Origin: Qipengyuania gelatinilytica
Lineage (GTDB): Bacteria; Pseudomonadota; Alphaproteobacteria; Sphingomonadales; Sphingomonadaceae
Length of the DNA: 64,000 nt
Assembly (NCBI RefSeq): GCF_019711315.1
Contig: NZ_CP081294.1
Coordinates: 372,001-436,000 of the forward strand
Direction: 5' to 3'
Of this stretch, positions 19,410 through 31,596 are shown in pieces. The notes below the pieces were generated by a model, which was not told the origin of the DNA, did no database searches, and worked only from the letters and a program-made list of their open reading frames with translations. Each line of letters begins with the position of its first letter. Position 1 is the stretch's first letter. A program made the position numbers and the translations under genes.

Positions 19410-19454
19410 ATTCGACCCCGGTCCGCGAATTTGCGGAACCTTGCGCGGTCGAAT
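19410..19454 (-). promoter_or_regulatory. Two-tier stem-loop between carB and greA
   Basis: ATTCGACC (19410-19417) pairs with GGTCGAAT (19447-19454), enclosing a second perfect hairpin TCCGC/GCGGA (19422-19426 and 19433-19437). No T run follows on the minus strand, so a terminator is unlikely. It lies 42 bp upstream of the greA start and could be a leader structure or a protein-binding dyad. Confidence 0.5.
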
Positions 19455-19482
19455 GTGAGGAAGGGGTACGCGTGTGTTCTTG

Positions 19483-22400
19483 TCAGCTATAATAGTCTTG
19501 CAAGGAACGCACTTCAAGCTGCTCGGTCGAAACCTCCGCAATCGCACGTGCCGCGGCCAGGCTCCCGGCCGCGGTCGTGTAGTAGGGAAGCTTCTTTTCG
19601 AGCGCCGCTTCACGGATGGACTTGCTGTCCAGGAGCGACTGCCAGCCCTCTGTGGAATTGAAGATCAGCGCCACTTCGCCGTCGATGATCGCATCGACGA
19701 TATGCGGACGTCCTTCGGCGACCTTGTTGACCCGTTCCACGTCGAGCCCCTGCTCGGACAGGAACCGCTGGGTTCCGCCGGTCGCGATAACCTTGAAGCC
19801 CTGTTCGAGGATGGTCCTGACCGCCGGAAGGATGACTTCCTTGTCGCTGTCCTTGACCGAAACGAACACCGTCCCTTCGGTCGGCAGGCGCATACCGGCC
19901 CCGAGCTGCGACTTGTAGAAGGCTGCCGGGAAACTGCGGTCGATGCCCATCACCTCGCCGGTGGATTTCATCTCGGGCGAGAGCACGGGGTCCGCACCCG
20001 GGAAACGGGCGAAGGGGAAGACGGCTTCCTTCACGGCCATATGATCGGGCCGCAGGTTGAAGGGTTCGAAATTCGAAAGCGGCTCGCCTGCCATGACGCG
20101 TGCTGCCACCTTGGCGACCGGCTGGCCGATCGCCTTGGCGACGAAAGGCACGGTGCGGCTGGCGCGCGGGTTGACCTCGATCAGGTAGACCTCGCCATCC
20201 TTGACTGCGAACTGCACATTCATGAGGCCGCGTACGTCGAGCGCCTGGGCAAGCGCAGTGGCCTGGCGTTCCATTTCCTCCACGATTTCGTCGGGGAGGC
20301 TGTACGGCGGCAGCGTGCAGGCACTGTCGCCCGAGTGGACGCCCGCTTCCTCGATATGCTGCATGACGCCAGCAATGCGGACTTCGCTGCCATCCGAAAT
20401 GACGTCGACATCGCATTCGATCGCATCGCGCAGGTACTGATCGACCAGAACGGGGCTGTCGCCCGACACGTTCACTGCGGTGTTGATGTAGTCATCGAGC
20501 TGCGGTTCGCTGTCGACGATCTCCATCGCGCGGCCGCCCAGCACATAGCTCGGGCGGAGGAGGACCGGATATCCGATGCGCGCAGCGGCTGCGGCGGCCT
20601 CGTCACGGCTCTTGGCAATACCGTTGAGCGGCTGTTTGAGGTTGAGCTTGTTGACCAGCTTGGCAAACCGCTCGCGGTCTTCGGCGAGGTCGATCGCGTC
20701 CGGCGAAGTGCCGAGGATCGGGATGCCTTCCCGCTCAAGCGCAGCCGCAAGCTTCAGAGGCGTCTGGCCACCGAACTGGACGATCGTGCCGACCACTTCG
20801 CCCCTGGACATTTCCGTGCGCATGATTTCGAGGACGTCCTCCTCGGTCAGCGGCTCGAAATAGAGGCGGTCCGATGTGTCGTAGTCGGTCGAAACCGTCT
20901 CCGGGTTGCAGTTGACCATGATGGTCTCGAACCCGGCTTCGGCCAGCGCGAAACAGGCGTGGACACAGCAGTAATCGAACTCGATGCCCTGCCCGATACG
21001 GTTCGGGCCGCCGCCGAGGATGACGATCTTCTTGCGGTCGCTGGGGTCGGCCTCGTCCTCGCTCTCACCGAAACTGGGCGCTTCGTAGGTCGAGTACATG
21101 TAGGGCGTGATCGCCTCGAATTCGGCGGCGCAGCTGTCGATGCGCTTGTAGACCGGGTAGACGCCCAGCTTGTGGCGCAGCTTGCGCACTTCCTGTTCGC
21201 TCGTCGCGCCCGCCATGGCGCGCAGCGCGTCGTGCAGCAGGCCCGAGCGGCGGGCCTGCGTTTCAGCCATGCCGCCAGCCACACCCACCGAACGCACCGC
21301 AAGCGTTGCAAGACGCTTGTCGGAGAAGCCCATTGCCTTCAGGCGGCGCATCTCCGTCGCATCGCGCGGCAGGCCGTTGTGGCCGAGCATGTTCTCTTCG
21401 TAGATGATCGCTTCGATCTGGCGCAGGAACCAGGGGTCGAAGCCAGTGATCTGCGCGATTTCCTCGACCGTGAATTCCTCGCGGAATGCCTGCGCGATCT
21501 TGAGGATACGATCAGGGGTGCGCTGGCTGAGCGAGGCGGTGATCTTTTCCTTGGACACGCCTTCGAGCTCGGGAACACGATTGAACCCGTCGAGGCCGGT
21601 TTCCAGACCGCGCAGCGCCTTCTGCATCGATTCCGCAAAGCAGCGACCGATCGCCATGACCTCGCCGACCGACTTCATCGCGGTCGACAGCTCGTTCTTC
21701 GAACCCTTGAACTTCTCGAATGCGAAGCGCGGGATCTTGGTCACGACATAGTCGATGGTCGGCTCGAAGCTGGCTGGGGTCGCGCCGGTGATCTCGTTCT
21801 GGATTTCGTCCAGCGTGTAGCCGACGGCGAGTTTCGCGGCGACGCGAGCAATCGGGAAGCCGGTGGCCTTGGATGCGAGCGCCGAGGACCGCGAAACGCG
21901 CGGGTTCATCTCGATCACGATAAGGCGGCCATCCTTGGGATTGACTGCGAACTGTACGTTCGAACCACCTGTTTCCACCCCGATTTCACGCAGCACCTCG
22001 ATCGAGGCGGTGCGCATGATCTGGTATTCTTTATCGGTCAGCGTCAGCGCGGGAGCGACCGTGATGGAGTCGCCGGTATGCACGCCCATCGGATCGACGT
22101 TCTCGATCGAACAGATGATGATGCAATTGTCCTTGCGGTCGCGCACCACCTCCATCTCGTACTCTTTCCAGCCGAGGAGCGATTCCTCGATCAGGACCTC
22201 GGTGGTGGGCGATGCGTCGAGACCTTCGCGCACGATGCGTTCGAACTCGGCCTTGTTGTAGGCAATGCCGCCCCCGGTGCCGCCGAGCGTGAAGCTGGGG
22301 CGGATGATCGCGGGCAGGCCGGTGCGTTCGAGCACGGCATAGGCTTCCTCGACCGTGTTCGCGACGCCGCTGCGCGCGCTTTCCAGCCCGATCGCGTCCA

Positions 22401-22806
22401 TCGCCTCGCGGAAACGCTGGCGGTTTTCGGCCTTGTCGATCGCATCGGCATCGGCGCCGATCATTTGCACGCCGTATTTCTCCAGCGTGCCGTCATTGAA
22501 GAGCGACAGCGCGCAGTTCAGCGCCGTCTGCCCGCCCATCGTGGGCAGGACCGCGTCGGGGCGTTCCTTTTCGATGATCTTGGCGACGATCTCGGGCGTG
22601 ATTGGCTCGACATAGGTCGCATCGGCCATTTCCGGATCGGTCATGATCGTGGCAGGGTTCGAGTTCACCAGGATGACCCGGTATCCCTCTTCCTTCAGCG
22701 CTTTGATCGCCTGCGTGCCGGAATAGTCGAACTCGCAGGCCTGGCCGATGATGATCGGGCCGGCGCCGATTACGAGGATCGAGGAAATGTCTGTGCGTTT
22801 GGGCAT
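19483..22806 (-). CDS. carB: Carbamoyl-phosphate synthase large subunit
   Basis: CarB makes carbamoyl phosphate from bicarbonate, ATP and ammonia passed from CarA, feeding arginine and pyrimidine synthesis. The 1107 residues contain the duplicated ATP-grasp halves, each with its own Asn-Pro-Arg metal segment ([12 protein letters not shown] in the first half, [12 protein letters not shown] in the second), and a C-terminal MGS-like allosteric domain from about 960 ([12 protein letters not shown] onward). Length and motifs are normal. It is separated from carA by a small lipoprotein gene. Confidence 0.98.
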   Translation of the reverse strand: MPKRTDISSILVIGAGPIIIGQACEFDYSGTQAIKALKEEGYRVILVNSNPATIMTDPEMADATYVEPITPEIVAKIIEKERPDAVLPTMGGQTALNCALSLFNDGTLEKYGVQMIGADADAIDKAENRQRFREAMDAIGLESARSGVANTVEEAYAVLERTGLPAIIRPSFTLGGTGGGIAYNKAEFERIVREGLDASPTTEVLIEESLLGWKEYEMEVVRDRKDNCIIICSIENVDPMGVHTGDSITVAPALTLTDKEYQIMRTASIEVLREIGVETGGSNVQFAVNPKDGRLIVIEMNPRVSRSSALASKATGFPIARVAAKLAVGYTLDEIQNEITGATPASFEPTIDYVVTKIPRFAFEKFKGSKNELSTAMKSVGEVMAIGRCFAESMQKALRGLETGLDGFNRVPELEGVSKEKITASLSQRTPDRILKIAQAFREEFTVEEIAQITGFDPWFLRQIEAIIYEENMLGHNGLPRDATEMRRLKAMGFSDKRLATLAVRSVGVAGGMAETQARRSGLLHDALRAMAGATSEQEVRKLRHKLGVYPVYKRIDSCAAEFEAITPYMYSTYEAPSFGESEDEADPSDRKKIVILGGGPNRIGQGIEFDYCCVHACFALAEAGFETIMVNCNPETVSTDYDTSDRLYFEPLTEEDVLEIMRTEMSRGEVVGTIVQFGGQTPLKLAAALEREGIPILGTSPDAIDLAEDRERFAKLVNKLNLKQPLNGIAKSRDEAAAAAARIGYPVLLRPSYVLGGRAMEIVDSEPQLDDYINTAVNVSGDSPVLVDQYLRDAIECDVDVISDGSEVRIAGVMQHIEEAGVHSGDSACTLPPYSLPDEIVEEMERQATALAQALDVRGLMNVQFAVKDGEVYLIEVNPRASRTVPFVAKAIGQPVAKVAARVMAGEPLSNFEPFNLRPDHMAVKEAVFPFARFPGADPVLSPEMKSTGEVMGIDRSFPAAFYKSQLGAGMRLPTEGTVFVSVKDSDKEVILPAVRTILEQGFKVIATGGTQRFLSEQGLDVERVNKVAEGRPHIVDAIIDGEVALIFNSTEGWQSLLDSKSIREAALEKKLPYYTTAAGSLAAARAIAEVSTEQLEVRSLQDYYS

Positions 22807-22818
22807 GGGAGCTTTCGT

Positions 22819-23313
22819 CTATGATCCGCTGATCGCTGCGCGCTGGCTGTCGGTGGAGAAATACTTGCCGTCGAAACCGGCGGTGATGTCGGTCCGGACC
22901 TCTTCCGGGATGCGGCATTTGGAAGCCACTCTTCCGATGACGCTGTCGATCCGGTCGCGCACGGTCATGATCTGGCCGCTCTCGTCATCGATGGGGGTGA
23001 AGCTTTCCTCCGCCATCTCGTTCCCCTCGCCGTTCATGCACGGGAACACCGAGGCCCGCACGGTAGCACGCGGGCCATCCGAACCGGGTGCGAGCGAGTA
23101 GGCCAGCGTAAGCTGGTTTAGCTGGCGCTTCAGCTGGAAGGCGCCATCATCGTCGGTCCCTACGGCCCAGCCGGTATCGACCTGAGGGACTGCTGCAGGA
23201 CCTGCCTCGCCATTTGCCGCATGCGACGCAGTATCGGAACTACCGCAAGCTGCGAGCGACAAAGCCAGTACCGCTGCTACGACAGCCGAGTGCGTGCGCT
23301 TGAAAGTAATCAT
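22819..23313 (-). CDS. Putative lipoprotein inserted between carA and carB
   Basis: This 164-residue protein has an 18-residue leader and the lipobox LAAC, followed by a Ser/Ala-rich linker. Two Cys residues lie in the mature part (PCMNGEG and SKCRIPEE) and could form a disulfide. The start at 23313 was chosen because its ATG overlaps the carA stop (TGATG) and gives a proper signal; the longer frame runs into carA. It ends 12 bp before carB. No family was recognised. A lipoprotein translated between the two synthase subunits is unusual. Confidence 0.8.
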   Translation of the reverse strand: MITFKRTHSAVVAAVLALSLAACGSSDTASHAANGEAGPAAVPQVDTGWAVGTDDDGAFQLKRQLNQLTLAYSLAPGSDGPRATVRASVFPCMNGEGNEMAEESFTPIDDESGQIMTVRDRIDSVIGRVASKCRIPEEVRTDITAGFDGKYFSTDSQRAAISGS

Positions 23314-24488
23314 CAAAGCATCCCCACGAATTTTTCGAAGAGGTAGAAACTGTCCTGCGGCCCGGGGCTCGCCTCGGGGTGATACTGGACCCCGAAGGCC
23401 TTCTTGCCCTTGATCGTGATCCCGCAATTGGTGCCGTCGAAGAGCGAGACGTGGGTCTGCTCGACCGTTTCCGGCAGCGTCTCGGCATCGATGGCGAAAC
23501 CGTGGTTCATGCTGGTGATCTCGACGAGCCCCTCGCTCTCACCCCAGCCCTCGCCTACACGCTGGACAGGGTGATTGGCGCCGCGATGGCCCTGGAACAT
23601 CTTGGCGGTCCTGGCGCCAGCCGCGAGGCCGAGCATCTGGTGACCAAGGCAGATACCGAACAGCGGGATATCGCGTTCAAGCAGGCCCTGGATGACCGGG
23701 ACAGCGTATTCGCCGGTTGCAGCCGGATCGCCGGGGCCGTTCGACAGGAACACCCCGTCGGGTTGCAGCGCGAGGATGTCCTCGAGGCTGGTGCGCGCCG
23801 GAACGACCGTGACCTTCGCACCGGCCTTCACGAGGTTGCGGAAGATGTTGTCCTTTGCGCCATAGTCGATGGCAACAACGTGGGGCTTGGCATTGTCGGC
23901 CTCTGCATAGCCTGTGCCGAGCTGCCAGTAGCCTCCCTTCCAGTCCTCGCGGTCGTCGCGGGTGACGCCGGGAACCAGGTCGAGGCCTTCAAGCCCGCTC
24001 CATTCCGCGGCCTGCTTTTTCAGAGCCTTCAGGTCGAACTGTCCGCGCGGGTTGTGCGCGATCACGGCATTGGGTGCGCCTTGCGCCCTGATACGGCGGG
24101 TAAGCGCGCGGGTATCGACGCCTGAAAGGCCGATCTTGCCGTGCTTGGCGCACCATTCGACGAACTCGTCGCGGGCGCGGAAATTCGAATGGCGGGTCAC
24201 GTCCTGCCGCACGATCAGGCCGACCGCGCCAAGGCCGCGGCTTTCGACGTCTTCCTCGTTCGCGCCGACATTGCCGATATGCGGGAAGGTGAAGGTGACG
24301 ATCTGGCTGTCATAGGAGGGATCGGTCATCACCTCCTGGTAGCCGGTCATGGCGGTATTGAAGCACACCTCGCCCACCGCGCTGCCGGTGGCGCCGAAGC
24401 CTTTGCCCCAGATGCAGGTGCCATCTGCGAGGACGATGACTCCCGTCGCGTCTTTAGGTTGCGCGTGCGAGAATGCGGACAGGGCCAT
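23313..24488 (-). CDS. carA: Carbamoyl-phosphate synthase small subunit (glutaminase)
   Basis: CarA hydrolyses glutamine and channels ammonia to CarB. The 391-residue protein has the N-terminal CarA-specific domain and a class I glutamine amidotransferase domain with the nucleophile elbow GICLGHQ and the His-Glu pair in QYHPEASPGP. The ATG at 24488 follows GGAG. It starts the minus-strand unit carA-lipoprotein-carB; the promoter should lie in the 163-bp spacer shared with yqeY. Confidence 0.98.
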   Translation of the reverse strand: MALSAFSHAQPKDATGVIVLADGTCIWGKGFGATGSAVGEVCFNTAMTGYQEVMTDPSYDSQIVTFTFPHIGNVGANEEDVESRGLGAVGLIVRQDVTRHSNFRARDEFVEWCAKHGKIGLSGVDTRALTRRIRAQGAPNAVIAHNPRGQFDLKALKKQAAEWSGLEGLDLVPGVTRDDREDWKGGYWQLGTGYAEADNAKPHVVAIDYGAKDNIFRNLVKAGAKVTVVPARTSLEDILALQPDGVFLSNGPGDPAATGEYAVPVIQGLLERDIPLFGICLGHQMLGLAAGARTAKMFQGHRGANHPVQRVGEGWGESEGLVEITSMNHGFAIDAETLPETVEQTHVSLFDGTNCGITIKGKKAFGVQYHPEASPGPQDSFYLFEKFVGML

Positions 24489-24651
24489 GGGCGCTCCGGG
24501 TCAGGGGGTTTCCAGCGATGTGTGCTAAGTCCCAGCCGCTAGGGTGCGCAGCGATTCCCGTCAACCCGCGATTGAGTGGAACTCTTGGCTTTCCGCGCCC
24601 TTCCATTACATGAGACGCGAACCATCCACAGTTTAACGAAAAAGAGAACCG

Positions 24652-25104
24652 ATGCTCCGCGATAAGATCCAGTCCGAAACCGTCACTGCCATGAAAGCGA
24701 AGGACAAGGAGCGCACGGCCGCGCTTCGCCTGATCGGCGCCAAGATCAAGGATCGCGACATCGAACTGCGCACCGCCGACAAGAAGCCCGGGGATGACGA
24801 GCTCGTCACCGATGTGCTGATGAAGATGGCCAAGCAGCGCAAGGAATCGATCGCCATGTACGAAGATGGCGGACGCCAGGAACTCGCCGACAAGGAAAAG
24901 GCAGAACTCGTCGTCATCGAGGAATTCCTCCCCCAGCAGATGAGCGAGGAAGAAACCCGCGCAGCCATCGCCCAGATCAAGGCCGATACGGGCGCGGAAA
25001 GCATGAAGGACATGGGCAAGGTCATGGGCGAGCTGAAAGCGCGCCACGGCGCCACCCTCGACATGACCAAGGCAAGCGGCCTGGTGAAGGAAGCTCTATC
25101 GTGA
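24652..25104 (+). CDS. GatB/YqeY-domain protein
   Basis: The 150-residue protein matches the YqeY family: an N-terminal helical region (LRDKIQSETVTAMKAKDKERTAALRLI) and the C-terminal helical domain that in GatB recognises tRNA (FLPQQMSEEETRAAI, then MGKVMGELKARHG). Free-standing YqeY proteins are thought to act on aminoacyl-tRNA-related targets; the precise role is unsettled. It diverges from carA and overlaps the next lipoprotein gene by four bases (GTGA). Confidence 0.93.
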   Translation: MLRDKIQSETVTAMKAKDKERTAALRLIGAKIKDRDIELRTADKKPGDDELVTDVLMKMAKQRKESIAMYEDGGRQELADKEKAELVVIEEFLPQQMSEEETRAAIAQIKADTGAESMKDMGKVMGELKARHGATLDMTKASGLVKEALS

Positions 25105-25787
25105 GGAAGTTGCTGCTGATCGCCCCGCTCGCGCTTGCTGCATGTTCGCAAGGTGAACCGGAACCCACCCCCACGCCGACACCCTCGGTGGCCCAGCCGC
25201 GCACGCTGGCGGCTGCCGATCTCGACATGGAAACGCTGGGCGCCAGGATCGTCGGCCCCCAGGGCCCCGAGGTCGAGACCATACTCAGCGCCGGCAACCG
25301 CGAAATCGGCAAGATGGTCAGCTTTGTCGCCTGCCCCGCCGACGTGACCGAATGCGAGCCGGGAGAAATGCCGGAAGGCACTGTCTACACCTATGTCCAC
25401 CAGGTGACCCTGTCGGACGATTGGACGCAGGCCGAGCAGCCCGCGCAAGGCCCCGAGGTCGTCGAAAGTCCGCCGACCCTCTTCCGCATGACGCAACAGG
25501 CACATGGTTTCACCCGCGCTGTCGGTTATTCGACCGAGCAGGCGGTGGAAGCTCTGGGCGGAGAAGATGCGATTTCGATCACCAGCGATGACGGGCGGAT
25601 CATCTGGCGCGTCGTCGAAGGCGACGGCTGGAAACCGGGCACGACGATCAGCTTTTGGTGGCAGTCCACGCTTCCCCCGGCAGGTCCTGCGGACGCCTAC
25701 CTGCTGGAAATCGACGGCAATCAGGCCATCGCGTTGGGTCCCTTTCCCGCAGAGGAAAATCCGGTAGCTGAGACGCCCGCAAGCTAG
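25101..25787 (+). CDS. Putative lipoprotein downstream of yqeY
   Basis: This 228-residue protein starts with GTG overlapping the yqeY stop. It has a lipobox LAAC with Cys15 and then a Pro/Thr-rich spacer (EPTPTPTPS). The mature region contains one Cys pair (FVACPADVTEC) and mixed alpha/beta character with a few Trp residues. No named domain was found. It lies between yqeY and dnaG and may be part of the same transcript. Confidence 0.75.
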   Translation: MRKLLLIAPLALAACSQGEPEPTPTPTPSVAQPRTLAAADLDMETLGARIVGPQGPEVETILSAGNREIGKMVSFVACPADVTECEPGEMPEGTVYTYVHQVTLSDDWTQAEQPAQGPEVVESPPTLFRMTQQAHGFTRAVGYSTEQAVEALGGEDAISITSDDGRIIWRVVEGDGWKPGTTISFWWQSTLPPAGPADAYLLEIDGNQAIALGPFPAEENPVAETPAS

Positions 25788-25819
25788 CGGTTTGGCGCGG
25801 CTCGCGGTAGGGACGCGGC

Positions 25820-27706
25820 ATGGCCCTCTCACCCCAATGGCTGGACGAATTGCGCATGCGGACCACGCTGTCCGCAGTGATCGGCCGCACTGTGCGCCTC
25901 ACCAAGGCGGGGCGTGAGTTCAAGGCCTGCTGCCCCTTCCACAACGAGAAGACACCAAGCTTCTACGTCAATGACGAGAAGGGGTTCTACCATTGCTTCG
26001 GTTGCGAGGCGCATGGCGATGCAATTCGCTGGCTGACCGACCAGCGCGGCATGCCTTTCATGGATGCGGTGAAGGAACTCGCGGCGGAAGCCGGGATGGA
26101 GGTCCCTGCCCCCGATCCGCGCGCTGCCGAACGTGCGGAAAAGCGCGCGAGCCTGCACGATGTGACGGCAGCCGCCCAGCAATGGTATGTCGACGAACTG
26201 GGCTCTGCCGAGGGTGCGGACGCGCGGGCTTACCTGAAGCGGCGCGGATTTTCGGCCGGGATCGTCAAGGAATTCGGTTTCGGTTTTGCCCCGTCCGATC
26301 GCCAGGCGCTCAAGCGGGCCCTGTCGAATTTCGACGAAGCCATGCTCATCGAGGCCGGGATGCGGATCGATGTCGAGGACAAGGATCCCTACGACAGGTT
26401 CCGCGGCCGCCTCATGCTGCCGATCCAGGACACCCGCGGGAGGGTCATCGCTTTCGGTGGCCGTATCCTCGACGATGACGCCTACGGGCCGAAATACCTC
26501 AACAGCCCCGATACGCCGCTCTTCGACAAGGGTCGCACGCTCTACAATTTGCACCGCGCAGCACCCGCCGCGCGCCAGAGCGGGCGGATCATCGTGGTCG
26601 AAGGCTATATGGACGCCATCGCGCTCGCGAATGCGGGTATCGCGGAAGCCGTTGCCCCGCTTGGGACCGCCCTCACCGAAAACCAGATCGAGCTGCTGTG
26701 GCGGCAGGTCGAGCGCCCCATCCTGTGCTTCGACGGCGACAATGCCGGCCAACGTGCAGCCATGCGCGCGATTGGCCGTGTACTGCCGATGCTGCGCCCC
26801 GGGCACTCGCTGTCGATCGTGCGCATGCCGGCCGGAATGGATCCCGATGACTTCATCCGCGACAAGGGCGTCGGGGCGATGGAGGAACTGCTTGGCTCTC
26901 CCGCAAGCCTGCTCGACACGCTCTGGGCTTTCGAGCGCGACGCCCTGCCGCTCAATTCGCCCGAAGAGAAGGCGGGCCTCAAGGAGCGCTTGCTGGCCCA
27001 TGTCGATACGATCCAGCACCCCGACATTCGGGCGCTCTACAAGAAGGAACTGCTCGAGCGGTTCTCTGCCTACGCATTCCCGCCTCGCGAATTCAAACCG
27101 CGCGGCGAATGGAAGAAGGGAGGCTTCAATGCCGCGCCCCCTCGCCTGTCGCCCGAGACCGCTGCCCGGTTGAAGCACGCCATGTCTGGCGGTTCGCGCG
27201 ATGCCTTGGCGGTGGCTGTCATCCACGGATTGCTGCGCTTTCCGGGCGAGATCGTCCGCCACGAGGAAGCCCTGTCGCGCTTTGCCGCGCGTGACCCGAA
27301 AGTCGGCCCTGCAATAGATTCGTTGATTGCCGCTGCGGAAACGCTTGATTCGCGCGCCGAATCGCCCATATCCCTCCCAGAAGGCCTACCCGCCCCACCG
27401 GCAAACACCTATTTCGCCTTTCTCGATAAAGGCACAGACCCGGTTGATGCGCGCGAGGATCTGGCTGAAGCCGTGTCGTTGCTGGTCGAAAGGCCGGCGC
27501 TCGAAGCCGCGCTTTCAGAAGCGACCGCGCGTTTCGAAACCGACCCCGAAGGAGCTTTTGCCGATCAACAGCGTTTGTTGAAGCGGAAGCTGGAATTCGA
27601 GGCGCGACTCGGCCAGATGGCAAGCCGAAAGGCCGCTTCGCCGGCCGCTAGAGAATCAGATACCGCGCGGAGCGAAGTCTCCGACAGCGCAGAAAATATG
27701 GACTGA
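25820..27706 (+). CDS. dnaG: DNA primase
   Basis: DnaG lays down RNA primers at the replication fork. The 628-residue protein has the zinc-binding motif C38-x2-H41-x17-C59-x2-C62, the core RNA polymerase domain from about residue 120, and the Toprim motifs VVEGYMDAIA and CFDGDNAGQRAA. A C-terminal domain for DnaB interaction follows a Pro/Arg-rich linker near 420-440. It is followed after 9 bp by rpoD, the common dnaG-rpoD arrangement. Confidence 0.97.
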   Translation: MALSPQWLDELRMRTTLSAVIGRTVRLTKAGREFKACCPFHNEKTPSFYVNDEKGFYHCFGCEAHGDAIRWLTDQRGMPFMDAVKELAAEAGMEVPAPDPRAAERAEKRASLHDVTAAAQQWYVDELGSAEGADARAYLKRRGFSAGIVKEFGFGFAPSDRQALKRALSNFDEAMLIEAGMRIDVEDKDPYDRFRGRLMLPIQDTRGRVIAFGGRILDDDAYGPKYLNSPDTPLFDKGRTLYNLHRAAPAARQSGRIIVVEGYMDAIALANAGIAEAVAPLGTALTENQIELLWRQVERPILCFDGDNAGQRAAMRAIGRVLPMLRPGHSLSIVRMPAGMDPDDFIRDKGVGAMEELLGSPASLLDTLWAFERDALPLNSPEEKAGLKERLLAHVDTIQHPDIRALYKKELLERFSAYAFPPREFKPRGEWKKGGFNAAPPRLSPETAARLKHAMSGGSRDALAVAVIHGLLRFPGEIVRHEEALSRFAARDPKVGPAIDSLIAAAETLDSRAESPISLPEGLPAPPANTYFAFLDKGTDPVDAREDLAEAVSLLVERPALEAALSEATARFETDPEGAFADQQRLLKRKLEFEARLGQMASRKAASPAARESDTARSEVSDSAENMD

Positions 27707-27715
27707 CCCCAGTTT

Positions 27716-29722
<2,007 letters not shown>

Positions 29723-29731
29723 CGATGAATT

Positions 29732-29768
29732 GGAGCCGGTTGGGACACTTCCTGACCGGCCTCTTTTT
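29732..29768 (+). terminator. rpoD terminator
   Basis: CCGGTTGGGA (29736-29745) pairs with TCCTGACCGG (29750-29759), two wobbles, loop CACT, followed by a T run at 29764-29768. It lies directly after the rpoD stop. Confidence 0.85.
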
Positions 29769-29774
29769 CGGGAC

Positions 29775-30215
29775 TCAGATCGCCGGGTCCACCAGCTTAC
29801 CGGTCACGACCTGGTAACTTTGCACTCCGCCAATGGGCGGCATGGCGATTTTCATTTCGAAGCTATCGTTGCGGTACCACCCCGAAACGGCCTGCGAGTG
29901 TTCGGGGAACGGTGCCACTGCCCCCTGATCGAGATGGCCCGAAATTTCGCCATCTTCGAAAGTGACGTTCGCAGCCTTGGCGCCGTGATAGAATTCGGAA
30001 AAGAAGACCGCTTTCGGAGAGGCCGATGCGAGGTCCTGCGGGATCGTGACGGTATCGGTCATCTCCCCTGCCCGGACACCCGGAGTATCTCCTTCGAGCC
30101 ACGCTTGAAGTTCCCAATCGCCCGGCTGGAAGGAATGCGGATCACTACCGCAGGCAGAAAGCATGGTAATCGCTCCTAGAAGGGCGGCGGCGGACTGGAA
30201 CCGTTTCACCTTCAC
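29775..30215 (-). CDS. Putative lipoprotein resembling DUF3617 proteins
   Basis: This 146-residue protein has a signal sequence ending in the lipobox LSAC and a mature part that opens with PGDWEL, as in DUF3617 proteins, and ends in a GKLVD strand. The Cys residues typical of that family are missing, so the assignment is tentative. It is expected in the periplasm or outer membrane. It lies 23 bp downstream of a GAF-EAL gene on the same strand and converges with rpoD. Confidence 0.65.
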   Translation of the reverse strand: MKVKRFQSAAALLGAITMLSACGSDPHSFQPGDWELQAWLEGDTPGVRAGEMTDTVTIPQDLASASPKAVFFSEFYHGAKAANVTFEDGEISGHLDQGAVAPFPEHSQAVSGWYRNDSFEMKIAMPPIGGVQSYQVVTGKLVDPAI

Positions 30216-30238
30216 ATCTCCGATAACAATGGGAGTTC

Positions 30239-31474
30239 TCAGCCCTTTTTTAGGTATTTGGCCGCATCCTCGACCGGCATGGGCTTTGCGTAGAAGAAGC
30301 CCTGCCCGTACTCGACGCCAAGCCTGCGAAGGACCTCGGCCTCTTCCTCGTACTCGATGCCCTCGGCGATCAGCTTCGAACCGATTGCCTCGGCGAATTT
30401 CACCATCGCACCGACCAGAGCGCAGCGCGCTACGTCCTTGTGGATGTCGCGGGTCAGCGTCATGTCGAGCTTGAGCAGGTCCGGCGCTAGGTCGACGAGG
30501 TGGCGCATTCCGGCATAACCCGAGCCGACGTCGTCGATGGCGATCCGCGCGCGTTTGCGGATAGGCTCGAGAGCGGCCTTCAGAGCGGGGAAATCCTCGA
30601 CCTGGTTATGCTCGGTGAGTTCGATGACGAGGTTGGTTTCGCCTGCCTTGTCGAGGATCGCCCCCAAGGCGCCCGACATGACCGCTTCGGGCGACACATT
30701 GACCGACAGGTAACAGTCATTCGGCACCTTCCGCATGCTCTCGAGCGCGCATTCGACGGCCAGCAATTCCAGCTCCACTCCGCGACCTATCTCGGCCGCC
30801 TCGTCGAACCATTTGTCGGGACCGCGCATCATCGCATCGGGAAAGCGCGCGAGGCATTCGGCACCAACCGGCTTACCCGTCTTGATGGCATGGATCGGCT
30901 GCTGGACGATCTGCATGCCCTTCTCTTCCACCAGCTTGTTGATGCGGGCATCGATCCGGGAATGGCGATAATCGCTGTCCAGTGTCGACTCAATCTGCTC
31001 GACGGCCAGGGCGGCAAAAGCCTTGAGAACGCCGAGATCGCGTTCGGTCATCGTGCGGTCCGGCGAACGGCTGAGACAGCAGAAGCTGCCGTAAAGCGTG
31101 CCGTCCGACAGGCGAAGCGGCGTGTTGAGATGGCAGCCGACCGGCAGGAAATGCGTGATCGCGATATCCTGCGTGAACGGAAAATCGGACGGATCCTGGA
31201 TCAGTTCGGGCAGGCGTCCTTCGGCGATGTGCCAGCAATAGCTGTTCTCTCTCGGATCGCGGAACCCGGGCCCCATCGGCAACTCGAAATCCGCATCGAT
31301 ATGCGTAAGTTCCTTCTGGCCATTCTCGATATAGCGCGAAGCGAAGGCGATCTCGGTGCCCAGATGGACGCGTACCGCATTCAGGATGCGGTCGATCGCA
31401 CCTCCACGCATGGGTTGACGGGCGACTCCCGGGGCAATCGCGGGGGCAAGCGATGGTTGCACAGACATATCCAT
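30239..31474 (-). CDS. GAF-EAL cyclic-di-GMP phosphodiesterase
   Basis: This 411-residue cytosolic protein has a GAF-like sensor domain at about 25-165, with several Cys residues (SYCWHIAEG, VGCHLNTP, SFCCLS), and an EAL domain from about 185. The EAL signature is ECL at 206-208, with the metal and catalytic residues still present in NVSPEAV, ELTEH, IDDVGSGY, KLDM and AEGIE. ECL variants are often active, so c-di-GMP hydrolysis is likely. The GAF Cys residues could sense redox state or bind a ligand, which is inference. It probably shares a transcript with the lipoprotein downstream. Confidence 0.88.
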   Translation of the reverse strand: MDMSVQPSLAPAIAPGVARQPMRGGAIDRILNAVRVHLGTEIAFASRYIENGQKELTHIDADFELPMGPGFRDPRENSYCWHIAEGRLPELIQDPSDFPFTQDIAITHFLPVGCHLNTPLRLSDGTLYGSFCCLSRSPDRTMTERDLGVLKAFAALAVEQIESTLDSDYRHSRIDARINKLVEEKGMQIVQQPIHAIKTGKPVGAECLARFPDAMMRGPDKWFDEAAEIGRGVELELLAVECALESMRKVPNDCYLSVNVSPEAVMSGALGAILDKAGETNLVIELTEHNQVEDFPALKAALEPIRKRARIAIDDVGSGYAGMRHLVDLAPDLLKLDMTLTRDIHKDVARCALVGAMVKFAEAIGSKLIAEGIEYEEEAEVLRRLGVEYGQGFFYAKPMPVEDAAKYLKKG

Positions 31475-31596
31475 ACCCCCGCGTTAACCTCGAAATCTTT
31501 AAGAATTGGACACCATGCACACGATTGGCCGGAATTCGTGTGCACGAGCGGGCAAACGGGGTGGAGAGAATCGCCCCAACGCCCTATGTGCGCGGC

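Noticed and set aside
19474..22824. Plus-strand open frame of 1116 codons opposite carB
   Set aside because: Antisense shadow of carB; composition is Arg/His/Asp-rich without domains.
24578..24602. GGAAC-N16-CCTT upstream of yqeY as an EcfG promoter
   Set aside because: The -10 element deviates and yqeY has no link to the stress regulon; likely chance.
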